39,690 bases of DNA from Gammaproteobacteria bacterium (GTDB lineage Bacteria; Pseudomonadota; Gammaproteobacteria; Steroidobacterales; Steroidobacteraceae): assembly GCA_009926865.1 (NCBI GenBank), contig RFOD01000021.1:1-39690 (forward strand). Direction: 5' to 3'. Positions 18,654 to 26,611 of the stretch are shown in pieces. Positions within the stretch are counted from its first letter, which is position 1. The number at the start of each line of letters is the position of its first letter. Position numbers and translations under genes: made by a program. The notes beneath the pieces were generated by a model. The model was not told the origin of the DNA. It was given only the letters and a program-made list of their open reading frames with translations, and searched no databases.

Positions 18654-19934
18654 GTCCCGACTTTCTTTGATGCGGACTGTGCGGATGGTGTTGTCGGCGA
18701 TCTGCATCACTTCCATTTCGAGTGACCCAATTCTGAGCGACGTGCCCGCTTCAGGAATGGTTTCCAATTGTTCGATGACGAGACCATTGAGTGTCTTGGG
18801 GCCATCGGTGGGCAGTTCCCAGCCGAGAGCCCGATTGAGCATGCGAACGGTCGCCGAGCCGTTGACGATGTAGCTACCGCTCGGCTCGCGATGGATATCG
18901 CGATGCGAGATCGTCGCTGGATCGGAGGTGAATTCACCCACGATTTCTTCGAGGATATCTTCGAGGGTGACTAAACCCAGTACATCCCCATATTCATCCA
19001 CCACAAATGCTACACGCCGACGCAGACGTTGGAAGTTGGTGAGCTGAACCGTCAGCGCGGTACCTTCGGGTACAAAATAGGGTTCTCGTTGCGAGGCAAC
19101 TTCCGCCAAGCGATCGCGATCAAGCGAGCCACGCGCGAGCTCCTGAGCCACGCGTTTCATGTGTAAGAGTCCGACCATGTTGTCCATGTCGCCACGGTAC
19201 ACGGGGAGGCGGGTATGCGGGGTTTGTCGCAGTTGGTCGAGGATGCGCTCCCAGTCATCCTCCAAATCAATCCCCGCGATATCTTGCCTTGGGATCATGA
19301 TGTCGGTCACCGTAACGCGCTCAAGATCCAAAATACTCATCAACATTTGCTGGTGAGCACGCGGAATCATCGCGCCAGCTTCCGCAACCACGGTTCTTAG
19401 TTCCTCACGCGAGAGCGCTGTCTGCTGAGTTTGGCGATCGGCGTGTACTCCAAAGAGTCGCAACATGCTGTTAGAAATACGGCCGATCACCCAGACAGCG
19501 GGATGTAGCACCCACTGCAGGACGGTGTAGATGTAGGAGGCTGTGGTGGCGACGGGTCGTGGGTGCAAGGCAGAGTAAGTCTTGGGGCCAACTTCGCAAA
19601 AGATGAGCATGACGAGCGTCAGCGCAGCCGCGCCGACTGCGACCCACTCTTCGCCCACCGTTCGCAGCACGATGATCGCCACCAGCGTCGCAGCGAGGTT
19701 ATTGACCAAATTATTGCCAAGCAAAATAAGGCCGATGAGCCGATCGGGTCTCGCGAGCAAACGCTCCGCCAGTTGCGCACCCCGATGCCCCGCATTCGCC
19801 ATGGTGCGTAACTGATAGCGGTTGATACTCATGAGCGCTGTCTCGGTGCCGGAGAAGAACGCCGACAGGGCCAGACAGAGCGCGAGCAGTCCGAACAAGA
19901 GAACGAGCTGAGGGTCACTCACAGCTATAATCAT
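18612..19934 (-). CDS. corB: CorB/YfjD-type membrane transporter (CNNM-CBS-CorC domains)
   Basis: Inner-membrane protein of the CNNM/HlyC-CorC family, linked to magnesium or cobalt export and magnesium homeostasis. Seen: a DUF21/CNNM membrane domain in the first ~190 residues (LSAFFSGTETALMSINRYQLRT, LLGNNLVNNLAAT, FCEVGPKTYS), a CBS pair (IMIPRQDIAGID and DEYGDVLGLVTLEDILEEIVGE), and the C-terminal CorC/HlyC domain. The length is 440 residues from the ATG at 19934; a GTG at 19922 is the alternative. E. coli keeps yfjD beside ffh too, with ypjD between them, which is missing here. The start codons of corB and ffh are only 3 bases apart. Confidence 0.9.
   Translation of the reverse strand: MIIAVSDPQLVLLFGLLALCLALSAFFSGTETALMSINRYQLRTMANAGHRGAQLAERLLARPDRLIGLILLGNNLVNNLAATLVAIIVLRTVGEEWVAVGAAALTLVMLIFCEVGPKTYSALHPRPVATTASYIYTVLQWVLHPAVWVIGRISNSMLRLFGVHADRQTQQTALSREELRTVVAEAGAMIPRAHQQMLMSILDLERVTVTDIMIPRQDIAGIDLEDDWERILDQLRQTPHTRLPVYRGDMDNMVGLLHMKRVAQELARGSLDRDRLAEVASQREPYFVPEGTALTVQLTNFQRLRRRVAFVVDEYGDVLGLVTLEDILEEIVGEFTSDPATISHRDIHREPSGSYIVNGSATVRMLNRALGWELPTDGPKTLNGLVIEQLETIPEAGTSLRIGSLEMEVMQIADNTIRTVRIKESRDSSGESALEGVGQP
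19926..19931 (+). promoter_or_regulatory. candidate -10 element of ffh (leaderless)
   Basis: A perfect TATAAT ends exactly 6 bases before the ffh ATG. No -35 match and no Shine-Dalgarno sequence are seen. With normal -10 to start-site spacing, transcription would begin at or within a base of the ATG itself. Confidence 0.5.
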
Positions 19935-19937
19935 CCG

Positions 19938-21279
19938 ATGTTCGAAAACCTGAGTCAAAAACTCTCGCGCACTGTCCAGAATTTGCGCGGTAAGGGTCGC
20001 ATCACCGATGACAACATTGGTGAGACCTTGCGCGAAGTGCGCATGGCTTTGCTCGAGGCAGACGTGGCGCTGCCGGTGGTGAAGCGCTTTATCGACACCG
20101 TGCGCGAAAAGGCGCAGGGGGTCGAGGTCGCAACCAGTCTGACGCCGGGCCAGGTATTCATCAGCCTGCTGCACCGAGAGCTCGTCGCGCTCATGGGTGG
20201 GGCCAGTGAGGGGTTCTCGCTGCGGGCCCAGCCACCCTATGTGGTGCTCTTGGCGGGCTTACAGGGCGCAGGCAAGACCACAACCGCAGCGAAGCTCGCG
20301 CGATGGTTGATCCAGTCGCAAAAGAAGCGTGTGCTCTTGGTGAGTACGGATGTCCGACGGCCCGCGGCCATTTTGCAGCTACAACGGTTGGCCCAGCAGG
20401 TCGGGGCGGAGTTTCATGCGGCGGATGGTCGTGAGGACCCGCTGGCCATTGCGAGCACGGCGCTCGAGGCCGCCAAACGCGGGCTCTTTGATGTACTGAT
20501 CGTTGATACCGCGGGTCGCTTGCATGTGGACGATGAGCTCATGCAGGAGATGCAGGCGATTGATCGCTCGGTCGTCGCTCATGAGCGCCTTTTTGTGGTC
20601 GACGCCATGGCGGGTCAGGATGCGCTTAATTCAGCGCGGGCCCAGCGAAGCGCTCGATTTAACGGGCATCATCCTCACCAAAGCAGATGGTGATGCGCGA
20701 GGCGGCGCGGCCCTTTCGGTCCGCGAGGTCACCGGAAAACCCATTGTTTTCATGGGGGTAGGTGAAAAAGCTGAAGCGTTAGAGCCATTTGATCCGGCGC
20801 GGATGGCCGATCGAATTCTCGGCATGGGCGATGTGGTCGCGCTGGTCGAGCAGGTGCAGGGTAAGGTCGATACCGCTGAGGCCGAGCGGCTGGCGAAAAA
20901 AGTGGTCTCGGGCGGACGGTTCGATTTTTACGATCTCAAGAGTCAGCTCGAGCAGCTACAAAACATGGGGGGGATGGGGGCCTTACTCGACAAACTCCCC
21001 GCTCAGTTTGCACGAGGGGGGCTACCCACCGGTGAGGGTGACCAGCAGGTGAGACGGCAAATCGCGATCATCAACTCGATGACCCACCAGGAGCGGCGCA
21101 AGCCCGACGTAATCGACGGATCGCGCCGCCGGCGGATCGCCGCTGGTTCAGGTACTCAGGTGCAAGATGTGAACCGGCTGCTGAAGCAGTTCGTCGAGAT
21201 GCAACGCATGATGAAGAGTATGAAGGGTGGCAAGATGCGTCGCATGCTCGGAGCGTTCAAAGGCGCCGCGTTCAAGTAA
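19938..21279 (+). pseudogene. ffh: signal recognition particle protein Ffh, frameshifted as sequenced
   Basis: GTPase of the signal recognition particle, which targets nascent inner-membrane proteins with 4.5S RNA and FtsY. Seen: the N and G domains in one frame (MFENLSQKLS, G1 GLQGAGKTTT, DVRRPAA, DTAGRLHVDDELM, AGQDALNSARA), then a break at about 20640-20645. The rest continues one frame over (LTKADGDARGG, the Met-rich M domain ending MKGGKMRRMLG). Two bases appear lost where the family has Ala-Phe-Ser. Restored, the protein has about 447 residues, normal. As written, translation stops at 20693 without the G4 motif or M domain. Ffh is normally essential, so sequence error is likely. It leads the ffh-rpsP-rimM-trmD-rplS cluster. 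Confidence 0.93.
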
Positions 21280-21291
21280 GCGATTTGGCTC

Positions 21292-21317
21292 GCCCATTCT
21301 GCGGGCCCATTCTGCGG
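21292..21317 (+). repeat. 13-bp perfect tandem duplication between ffh and rpsP
   Basis: GCCCATTCTGCGG occurs twice head-to-tail (21292-21304 and 21305-21317) shortly after the ffh stop. A small hairpin (CCCGT/ACGGG, 21319-21331) follows. The region up to rpsP (21280-21474) holds no other recognisable gene or signal. Confidence 0.8.
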
Positions 21318-21474
21318 ACCCGTCCCACGGGCCACCGAGTCGTCGCTTCACGCGCAAATCACTCGCCAGGATGCTTCCATCAAGTCACTGATTTCTGTAG
21401 ACTCCGCGCTCTTTTTCGGCCCAGCGGCACAGCGCCGTTTGGGTGATGACCTGTAACGTGAGAGCTTATTCAAT

Positions 21475-21747
21475 ATGGTGACCATTCGTCTGACTCGCCG
21501 CGGCGCCCGCAACCTGCCTTTCTATCATGTTGTGGTTACGGATAGCCGCAAGCGCCAAGGTAGCGCGAGCTTGGAAAATGTCGGCTTTTTCAATCCTGTA
21601 GCGCGCAAGAGTGAGCCAAAGCTCAAACTTGATCTGGACCGTATCGACTACTGGGTCGGTCAGGGTGCGCAGCAGTCGGATCGGGTTCGGGATCTGGTGA
21701 AGGCCTATCGCAAGCAGGCCCAAGCCGGAGAGAGCGCGGCCGCCTGA
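21475..21747 (+). CDS. rpsP: 30S ribosomal protein S16
   Basis: Small-subunit assembly protein. Seen: [28 protein letters not shown]-type motif ([10 protein letters not shown]), VGFFNPVA and [17 protein letters not shown], all diagnostic; 90 residues. The ATG at 21475 has only a weak purine patch upstream. It begins the rpsP-rimM-trmD-rplS group, 195 bases after ffh, and rimM follows 20 bases after its stop. Confidence 0.97.
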   Translation: MVTIRLTRRGARNLPFYHVVVTDSRKRQGSASLENVGFFNPVARKSEPKLKLDLDRIDYWVGQGAQQSDRVRDLVKAYRKQAQAGESAAA

Positions 21748-21767
21748 GATCGCGGCGCGAGCCCAAC

Positions 21768-22286
21768 GTGGCAGAACACTGGGTCGAGTTGGGTCGGCTC
21801 GGTCGGCCCAAAGGCCTCAAAGGCTGGCAGCGACTTGAGTCCTGGACGGACCCCGAGTCAGGGATATTCGCTTACCAACCTTGGACATTGCGGCAGCCGA
21901 ATGGGGCTCGCAACGAGATTGATCAAGTGGAGTACCAGCCTCACGGTGACGGCTGGTTGGTGCGATTAAAAGGAGTACAGAGTCGCGATGAAGCGGCTCT
22001 ACACGTCGGGTGTTGGGTGCAGGTGCTGCGGTCGCGGTTGCCGGCGCTGGAACCCGGCGAGCATTACTGGGTGGATGTGCTCGGTCTGCGGGTGAAGAAT
22101 CTCGCAGGGGTCGAGCTTGGGGTGGTGGAGCGGATCGAGGACATGCCCGCACACCCGGTGATGGTGGTTCGGGCTGAGGGTAAGCAGGGTGCCGAGGAGC
22201 GCTGGCTGCCATATACCTCTCAGCATGTGCGGCAAGTGGATCTTGAGTCAGGGTGGCTTGAGATTGATTGGCCGGAGGATTTTTAG
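21768..22286 (+). CDS. rimM: ribosome maturation factor RimM
   Basis: Assists 30S maturation around the 16S 3' domain by binding S19. Seen: an N-terminal RimM barrel starting with VELGRLGRPKGLKGW (the family form is usually GRIGRPHGLRG) and a C-terminal PRC-barrel domain with EHYWVDVLGLRV, GVVERIEDMPAHPVMVV and YTSQHVRQVDLESG. It has 172 residues. The start is GTG at 21768. Its stop codon is directly followed by the GTG start of trmD with no gap, so the two are translationally coupled. Confidence 0.95.
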   Translation: MAEHWVELGRLGRPKGLKGWQRLESWTDPESGIFAYQPWTLRQPNGARNEIDQVEYQPHGDGWLVRLKGVQSRDEAALHVGCWVQVLRSRLPALEPGEHYWVDVLGLRVKNLAGVELGVVERIEDMPAHPVMVVRAEGKQGAEERWLPYTSQHVRQVDLESGWLEIDWPEDF

Positions 22287-23137
22287 GTGACGGGTGCGGC
22301 CGAGCCTAGGCTTCGGGTCGCGGTCGTGACCTTGTTCCCTGAGATGATTCAGGGAGCCAGTCGCTACGGCGTGCTGGGTCGAGCATTGCAAAATGGGATT
22401 GCGTCCTTGGAGTGTCGTGATCCCAAAGATTTTGCGACCGATACCCATCGCACTGTGGATGATCGCCCTTACGGCGGCGGACCCGGGATGGTCGGGACGC
22501 CGGCACCTTGGGCGGCCGCCATTGATGCAGCGCAGGCAGCGGTGGCGTCGGGCGAGAGGGCGAGTGGTGCGTTACGCATTCACTTGTCGGCGCAGGGCGA
22601 GCGGTTTGATCAGAGCATGGCGCGCGAGCTTGCGACGTGCTCTGGGTTGGTGCTGGTGGCCAGTCGCTATGAGGGGCTGGATCAACGGCTGATCGATGCG
22701 CGCATTGATCGACAGGTCAACGGCTGATCGATGCGCGCATTGATCGACAGGTATCACTCGGAGACTTCGTGCTCTCGGGCGGCGATCTGGCGGCACTCGT
22801 GTTGGTCGATGCGATCGTGAGGTTATTACCCGGTACGCTGGGAGACGAACGCTCAAGTGAGCAGGAGTCATTCAGCGCGGGGCGGTTAGATTGGCCACAC
22901 TACACGCGGCCAGTCGAATGGGAAGGACGCAAGGTTCCGGCCGTTTTACAGGGCGGGAACCATGCCGAGATCGAGCGGTGGCGTGAGCGCGCCGCCCTGA
23001 TCAACACCTGGCGGCAGCGACCAGATTTGCTGCAGGCGGGAACGAAAACGGGTCGTGCGTTGACCGCAGAGGAAAACGCACTGTTGCAAGCTTATCTCGC
23101 AGAGCGAGAGGTGAATGATGGCGAACGTGATTGCTGA
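22287..23137 (+). pseudogene. trmD: tRNA (guanine-N1-)-methyltransferase TrmD, disrupted by a 35-bp tandem duplication
   Basis: Methylates G37 of tRNAs to m1G with S-adenosylmethionine, preventing +1 frameshifting. Seen: the N-terminal part with TLFPEM, DDRPYGGGPGMV and SRYEGLDQRLID, then a stop at 22727. Downstream, in another frame, GDFVLSGGDLAALVLVDA and GNHAEIERWR complete the enzyme. The break comes from a 35-bp segment present twice (22683-22717, 22718-22752). Removing one copy restores a 271-residue protein. As written, the SAM-binding knot is cut. The usual catalytic Asp before Ser-Phe reads Glu here (QESF). The 3' end overlaps the rplS start region. trmD is essential or very important in most bacteria. 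Confidence 0.93.
22683..22752 (+). repeat. 35-bp perfect tandem duplication inside trmD
   Basis: The segment 22683-22717 (starting CAACGGCTGATCGATGCG) is repeated exactly at 22718-22752. Since 35 is not a multiple of three, the second copy shifts the trmD frame. One copy alone gives an intact TrmD reading frame, so the second is the extra. Confidence 0.97.
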
Positions 23138-23462
23138 AATGGAAAAGAGTCGTGCCACGCGCGAATTGCCGGACTTCAAGCCGGGCGATACGGTGGTGGT
23201 CAACGTGAAGGTGGTGGAAGGCGATCGTGAGCGCCTGCAGGCCTATGAGGGCGTCGTGATTGCGCGCAGCAATCGCGGTCTGAACTCCTCATTCACGGTG
23301 CGCAAGATCTCGCACGGTGAGGGTGTCGAGCGCACCTTCCAGTCGCACAGTCCGACGATCGCGGATGTGAGCATTAAGCGTCGGGGCAAGGTGCGCCGCG
23401 CTAAGTTGTATTACCTGCGCGATCTGTCGGGCAAGGCTGCCCGAATCGAAGAAAAAGTCTAA
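23118..23462 (+). CDS. rplS: 50S ribosomal protein L19
   Basis: Large-subunit protein at the 30S-50S interface. Seen: [30 protein letters not shown]-type motif ([13 protein letters not shown]), [17 protein letters not shown] and [15 protein letters not shown]. It has 114 residues from the ATG at 23118. An ATG three bases earlier is in frame, but the later one sits at a better distance from GAGAGG and matches the family start (MANVI). It overlaps the end of trmD and is the last gene of the cluster. Confidence 0.97.
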   Translation: MANVIAEMEKSRATRELPDFKPGDTVVVNVKVVEGDRERLQAYEGVVIARSNRGLNSSFTVRKISHGEGVERTFQSHSPTIADVSIKRRGKVRRAKLYYLRDLSGKAARIEEKV

Positions 23463-23505
23463 ACCCGTCTGGGTTCTTGAGGCCCCGAGGCAGTGCCCTC
23501 GGGGC
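23462..23505 (+). terminator. double hairpin after rplS, probable operon terminator
   Basis: Two hairpins follow the rplS stop: AACCC/GGGTT with a 4-base loop (23462-23475) and a strong GC-rich 9-bp stem GCCCCGAGG/CCTCGGGGC with a 6-base loop (23482-23505). No T-run follows, so this is a non-canonical terminator or a 3'-end stabiliser at the end of the rpsP-rplS transcript. Confidence 0.5.
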
Positions 23506-23585
23506 GCTCTCGCATGGTGCGGACGCGGGGCTGTTGTTAGACTCGACAGCCTAATCGATCCCGCTTTAGGACAGGGAGTCCCATC

Positions 23586-24692
23586 ATGCCTCGTCTTGTG
23601 TTGGTTGTGCTTTTCGTCGTCTCGTCTGCGCTCTATTCTTTGAGTGCCCGCGGCGCCGCCCCCGATTTATCCTCACTGCGGCTGCCCGCAGGCTATTCGA
23701 TCGAAGTCTGGGCCGATGGTATCGCCGATGCGCGTTCGCTTGCGCGATCCCCCTCGGGCACGATCTTTGTGGGGACCCGTCGTGGCGCAGGCCGGGTTTA
23801 TGCGGTGATCCCGCAGACGGACGGGACACGACAGGTAAAGATCATCGCGAGTAGCCTCAATTCGCCAAATGGCGTGGCGTTCCGTGACGGTAGTCTCTTT
23901 GTCGCCGAAATCGACCGGATTCTGCGCTTTGATAATATTGAAGCGACGCTCGACCGCCCGCCGACGCCGGTTACGGTGACAACCTTACCCAAAGATCGGC
24001 ATCACGGTTGGCGCTACATCGCCTTTGGACCCGACGGTAAGCTCTATGTGCCGATTGGTGCACCGTGCAATGTCTGTGATCGCGACGCCGATGGCTATTC
24101 AATGATTACGCGTATGAACCCGGATGGTAGTGGACGCGAAGTCGTCGCACGCGGCGTTCGAAATACCGTCGGCTTCACATGGCATCCGCGTACCCAAGAT
24201 CTTTGGTTCACAGATAACGGCCGCGATATGTTAGGTGATGATGTTCCGCCCTGCGAGCTCAATAAATTAAGCCGGGTCGGTGAGCATTTCGGGTTTCCAT
24301 TCTGTCATGGGTCAGGGGTGGTGGATCCTGAGTTCGGCTCGCTCGGGCAGTGCAGCGACGCGACGGCCCCCGTACAAAATTTGGGTGCCCATGTGGCTCC
24401 GCTTGGTGTCATTTTTGATGCAGATGGTCACGCGTTGATCGCCGAGCACGGGTCGTGGAATCGTAGCCGCAAGAGCGGCTATCGGATTACCCGCGTTCAG
24501 CTAAAGGGTGATCGTGCCGTCAGCTATGAGGAATTTGTGGGCGGTTGGTTACGCCCCGATGAGTCAGTGACCGGCCGGCCGGTGGATTTATTGCCTTTGC
24601 CGGATGGCTCGCTTTTGATTTCAGATGATTTTGCTGGGGTCATCTATCGTTTGTATCGTTCATCGAAGACGCCAAGCTCATCATCGAATTGA
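23586..24692 (+). CDS. exported PQQ-type sugar (sorbosone-like) dehydrogenase
   Basis: Predicted periplasmic six-bladed beta-propeller of the PQQ-dependent glucose/sorbosone dehydrogenase superfamily. Seen: a signal peptide of about 24 residues with a hydrophobic core, then LRLPAGYSIEVWADG, HHGWRYIAFGPDGKLYVPIG, APCNVCD, a GVRNTVGFTWHP motif, TDNGRDMLGDDVPPCELN, FPFCHG and HVAPLGVIFDADG. The length is 368 residues with AGGGAG before the ATG. The two Cys of CNVC and those of CEL and FCHG could form disulfides. Known: family members oxidise sugars or aldoses, but many are uncharacterised, and the substrate here is unknown. It stands alone between rplS and sppA. Confidence 0.85.
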   Translation: MPRLVLVVLFVVSSALYSLSARGAAPDLSSLRLPAGYSIEVWADGIADARSLARSPSGTIFVGTRRGAGRVYAVIPQTDGTRQVKIIASSLNSPNGVAFRDGSLFVAEIDRILRFDNIEATLDRPPTPVTVTTLPKDRHHGWRYIAFGPDGKLYVPIGAPCNVCDRDADGYSMITRMNPDGSGREVVARGVRNTVGFTWHPRTQDLWFTDNGRDMLGDDVPPCELNKLSRVGEHFGFPFCHGSGVVDPEFGSLGQCSDATAPVQNLGAHVAPLGVIFDADGHALIAEHGSWNRSRKSGYRITRVQLKGDRAVSYEEFVGGWLRPDESVTGRPVDLLPLPDGSLLISDDFAGVIYRLYRSSKTPSSSSN

Positions 24693-24730
24693 GATTACGA
24701 GTCGAGATTATGAGTCGAGATTGCGGGGTC
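24691..24730 (+). repeat. three imperfect ~13-bp tandem repeats
   Basis: GAGATTACGAGTC (24691-24703), GAGATTATGAGTC (24704-24716) and a diverged GAGATTGCGGGGTC (24717-24730) follow each other, beginning within the stop codon of the dehydrogenase gene. They fill most of the gap before sppA. Confidence 0.75.
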
Positions 24731-24741
24731 GATGCAATCTC
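24717..24741 (+). promoter_or_regulatory. hairpin just upstream of the sppA ribosome-binding site
   Basis: An 8-bp perfect inverted repeat, GAGATTGC (24717-24724) and GCAATCTC (24734-24741), with a 9-base loop. It ends 2 bases before the AGGGGAT that serves as the sppA Shine-Dalgarno sequence. It may influence sppA translation or terminate upstream reading; the role is inferred from position only. Confidence 0.4.
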
Positions 24742-24754
24742 TAGGGGATAAATC

Positions 24755-26611
24755 ATGCGTAAGCTTTTAAAAATTTTGGGAGCAGGTCTCGAGGGTCTAC
24801 GTAAGACGCTGCACTTATTGTTATTGGTGGGGCTCTTTGGGGTCTTGATCGGTGCGATGCGTGGCTCGATTCCTGTCATTCCGGACGATGCGGCGCTGGT
24901 ATTGCGTCCAGAGGGCGCCATTGTCGAGCAGGTCAGTGGTGATCCCCTGCAACGGGCCTTGGCAGAAGCTCGGGGCGCAGGACGCGATGAAACCTTACTG
25001 CGCGATTTAACCGAAGCGATCCATGCGGCAAGTGACGATGATCGCATTAAGACCTTGGTCATCGACTTTGATGCCATGGGTGGCGCAGGGCAACCGACAT
25101 TAGATGAATTTTCCCGTGCCATCAAAAAATTCCGCGAGTCGGGCAAAAAAGTCATTGCCAGCGGCACATTTTTTGGTCGTGATACCTACTACGTCGCAGC
25201 GCATGCCGATGAACTCTATTTGGACCCCATGGGGATGGTGGTCCTAGAGGGGTATGAGCGCTATCGCAACTACTACAAAGAAGCACTCGATACCTTGGGA
25301 ATCGATGTCAATGTGTTTCGTGTCGGCAGTTACAAGAGTGCGGTCGAGCCCTACATTCGTAACGACATGTCGCCTGAGGATCGTGAGGCGAGTCAGGTCT
25401 TTGTGAATTCTCTGTGGGAGAGCTATATCACTGCAGTGGCCACCGCGCGTGATCTACCACAGGAATCCTTGCGTAGCTATGTCGACACCTTCTCGCCGGT
25501 CGTCAAAGCAGCCAAGGGCGATACGGCGCAGGTAGCGCTTGATTCGGGTCTCGTGTCGGGATTAAAGACCGCCCAAGAAGTCGAGGAGCGAGTGCTAGAA
25601 CTCGCAGCTCGAACCAAGGACGGTGATAGTTATCGCCGTATCGGTCTCGATGATTATTTGCGCGTCATTCGTGCGGAGGACAAAGTCTCCCGCCATTCCG
25701 ATGCGCGTATCGCGGTATTAGTGGGCTCCGGTGAAATCGTCGATGGCGGTGGATCGGGTGGCGTCATTTCGGGTGATGCGATGTCATCGCTCATCCGTCA
25801 GGCGCGGCTCGATGACGACATTAAGGCGCTGGTACTGCGGATTGATAGCCCGGGCGGCAGCGTGATGGCATCCGAGCAGATTTATCGTGAGTTACAGGCA
25901 TTTCGTGCGACGGATCGTCCGGTCATTGTGTCGATGGGCGATCTGGCTGCATCAGGAGGCTACTATATTGCAGCTCCCGCCAATGAAATCTGGGCGAGCC
26001 CTGCGACGATCACAGGTTCCATTGGGATCTTCGGGCTTTTCCCCACAGCACCGAGAACATTCGACAAGTTGGGAATTGGTGTCGATGGTGTGGGCACGAC
26101 GCCGCTCTCGGGTGAATTGCGACTGGATCGCCCCATCGGGCCAGCAGCTTCAATGTTGCTGCAGGCCACCATTGAGCGAGGCTATGAAGATTTTCTCAAA
26201 CGCGTGATGGACGGTCGCGACATGGAGCGTGATGCCGTCGATGCGATTGCGCAAGGTCGCGTCTGGTCTGGGCGCGATGCCAAGCGCTTGGGTCTGGTCG
26301 ATAACTTAGGCTCTTTGGAGCAGGCGATTGAGGCGGCCGCGCGACGCGCGGAACTCGAGCCGGGTGAATACGAGCTTGATTATTTGGATCCCGATCTCAG
26401 CGTCGTGCAGCAATTACTGACCTCGTTAGAGGCGAAGGCGCGGGTCTGGGCCATCCAGGCTTTAGGTCTCGACTCTGCGGACTACGCGCAGTGGACGGCG
26501 ATGGCGGCGTTTGGTCGCGATTTGGGTCCATTACCCAAAGAAATTATGCGCTTTAATCGCCACGTCGTGCCGGGACGACTCTACGCACACTGCTTCTGCG
26601 CGCCATACTGA
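24755..26611 (+). CDS. sppA: signal peptide peptidase SppA, 67-kDa type
   Basis: Membrane-anchored serine protease that digests cleaved signal peptides in the periplasm. Seen: an N-terminal membrane segment at about residues 17-35, then two tandem S49 domains. The catalytic Lys194 lies in RVGSYKSAVEPY of the first domain, and Ser400 in GDLAASGGYYIA of the second, matching the Ser-Lys dyad of E. coli SppA. ITGSIGIFG and a C-terminal GRLYAHCFCAPY end motif are also typical. It has 618 residues. The ATG at 24755 follows AGGGGAT. No partner gene is seen; it is a single gene between a dehydrogenase and the suf operon. Confidence 0.96.
   Translation: MRKLLKILGAGLEGLRKTLHLLLLVGLFGVLIGAMRGSIPVIPDDAALVLRPEGAIVEQVSGDPLQRALAEARGAGRDETLLRDLTEAIHAASDDDRIKTLVIDFDAMGGAGQPTLDEFSRAIKKFRESGKKVIASGTFFGRDTYYVAAHADELYLDPMGMVVLEGYERYRNYYKEALDTLGIDVNVFRVGSYKSAVEPYIRNDMSPEDREASQVFVNSLWESYITAVATARDLPQESLRSYVDTFSPVVKAAKGDTAQVALDSGLVSGLKTAQEVEERVLELAARTKDGDSYRRIGLDDYLRVIRAEDKVSRHSDARIAVLVGSGEIVDGGGSGGVISGDAMSSLIRQARLDDDIKALVLRIDSPGGSVMASEQIYRELQAFRATDRPVIVSMGDLAASGGYYIAAPANEIWASPATITGSIGIFGLFPTAPRTFDKLGIGVDGVGTTPLSGELRLDRPIGPAASMLLQATIERGYEDFLKRVMDGRDMERDAVDAIAQGRVWSGRDAKRLGLVDNLGSLEQAIEAAARRAELEPGEYELDYLDPDLSVVQQLLTSLEAKARVWAIQALGLDSADYAQWTAMAAFGRDLGPLPKEIMRFNRHVVPGRLYAHCFCAPY

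Noticed and set aside
20634-20652. Programmed ribosomal frameshifting in ffh
   Set aside because: No slippery heptamer, downstream pseudoknot or internal Shine-Dalgarno sequence is visible, and Ffh is not known to use recoding; loss of two bases explains it better.
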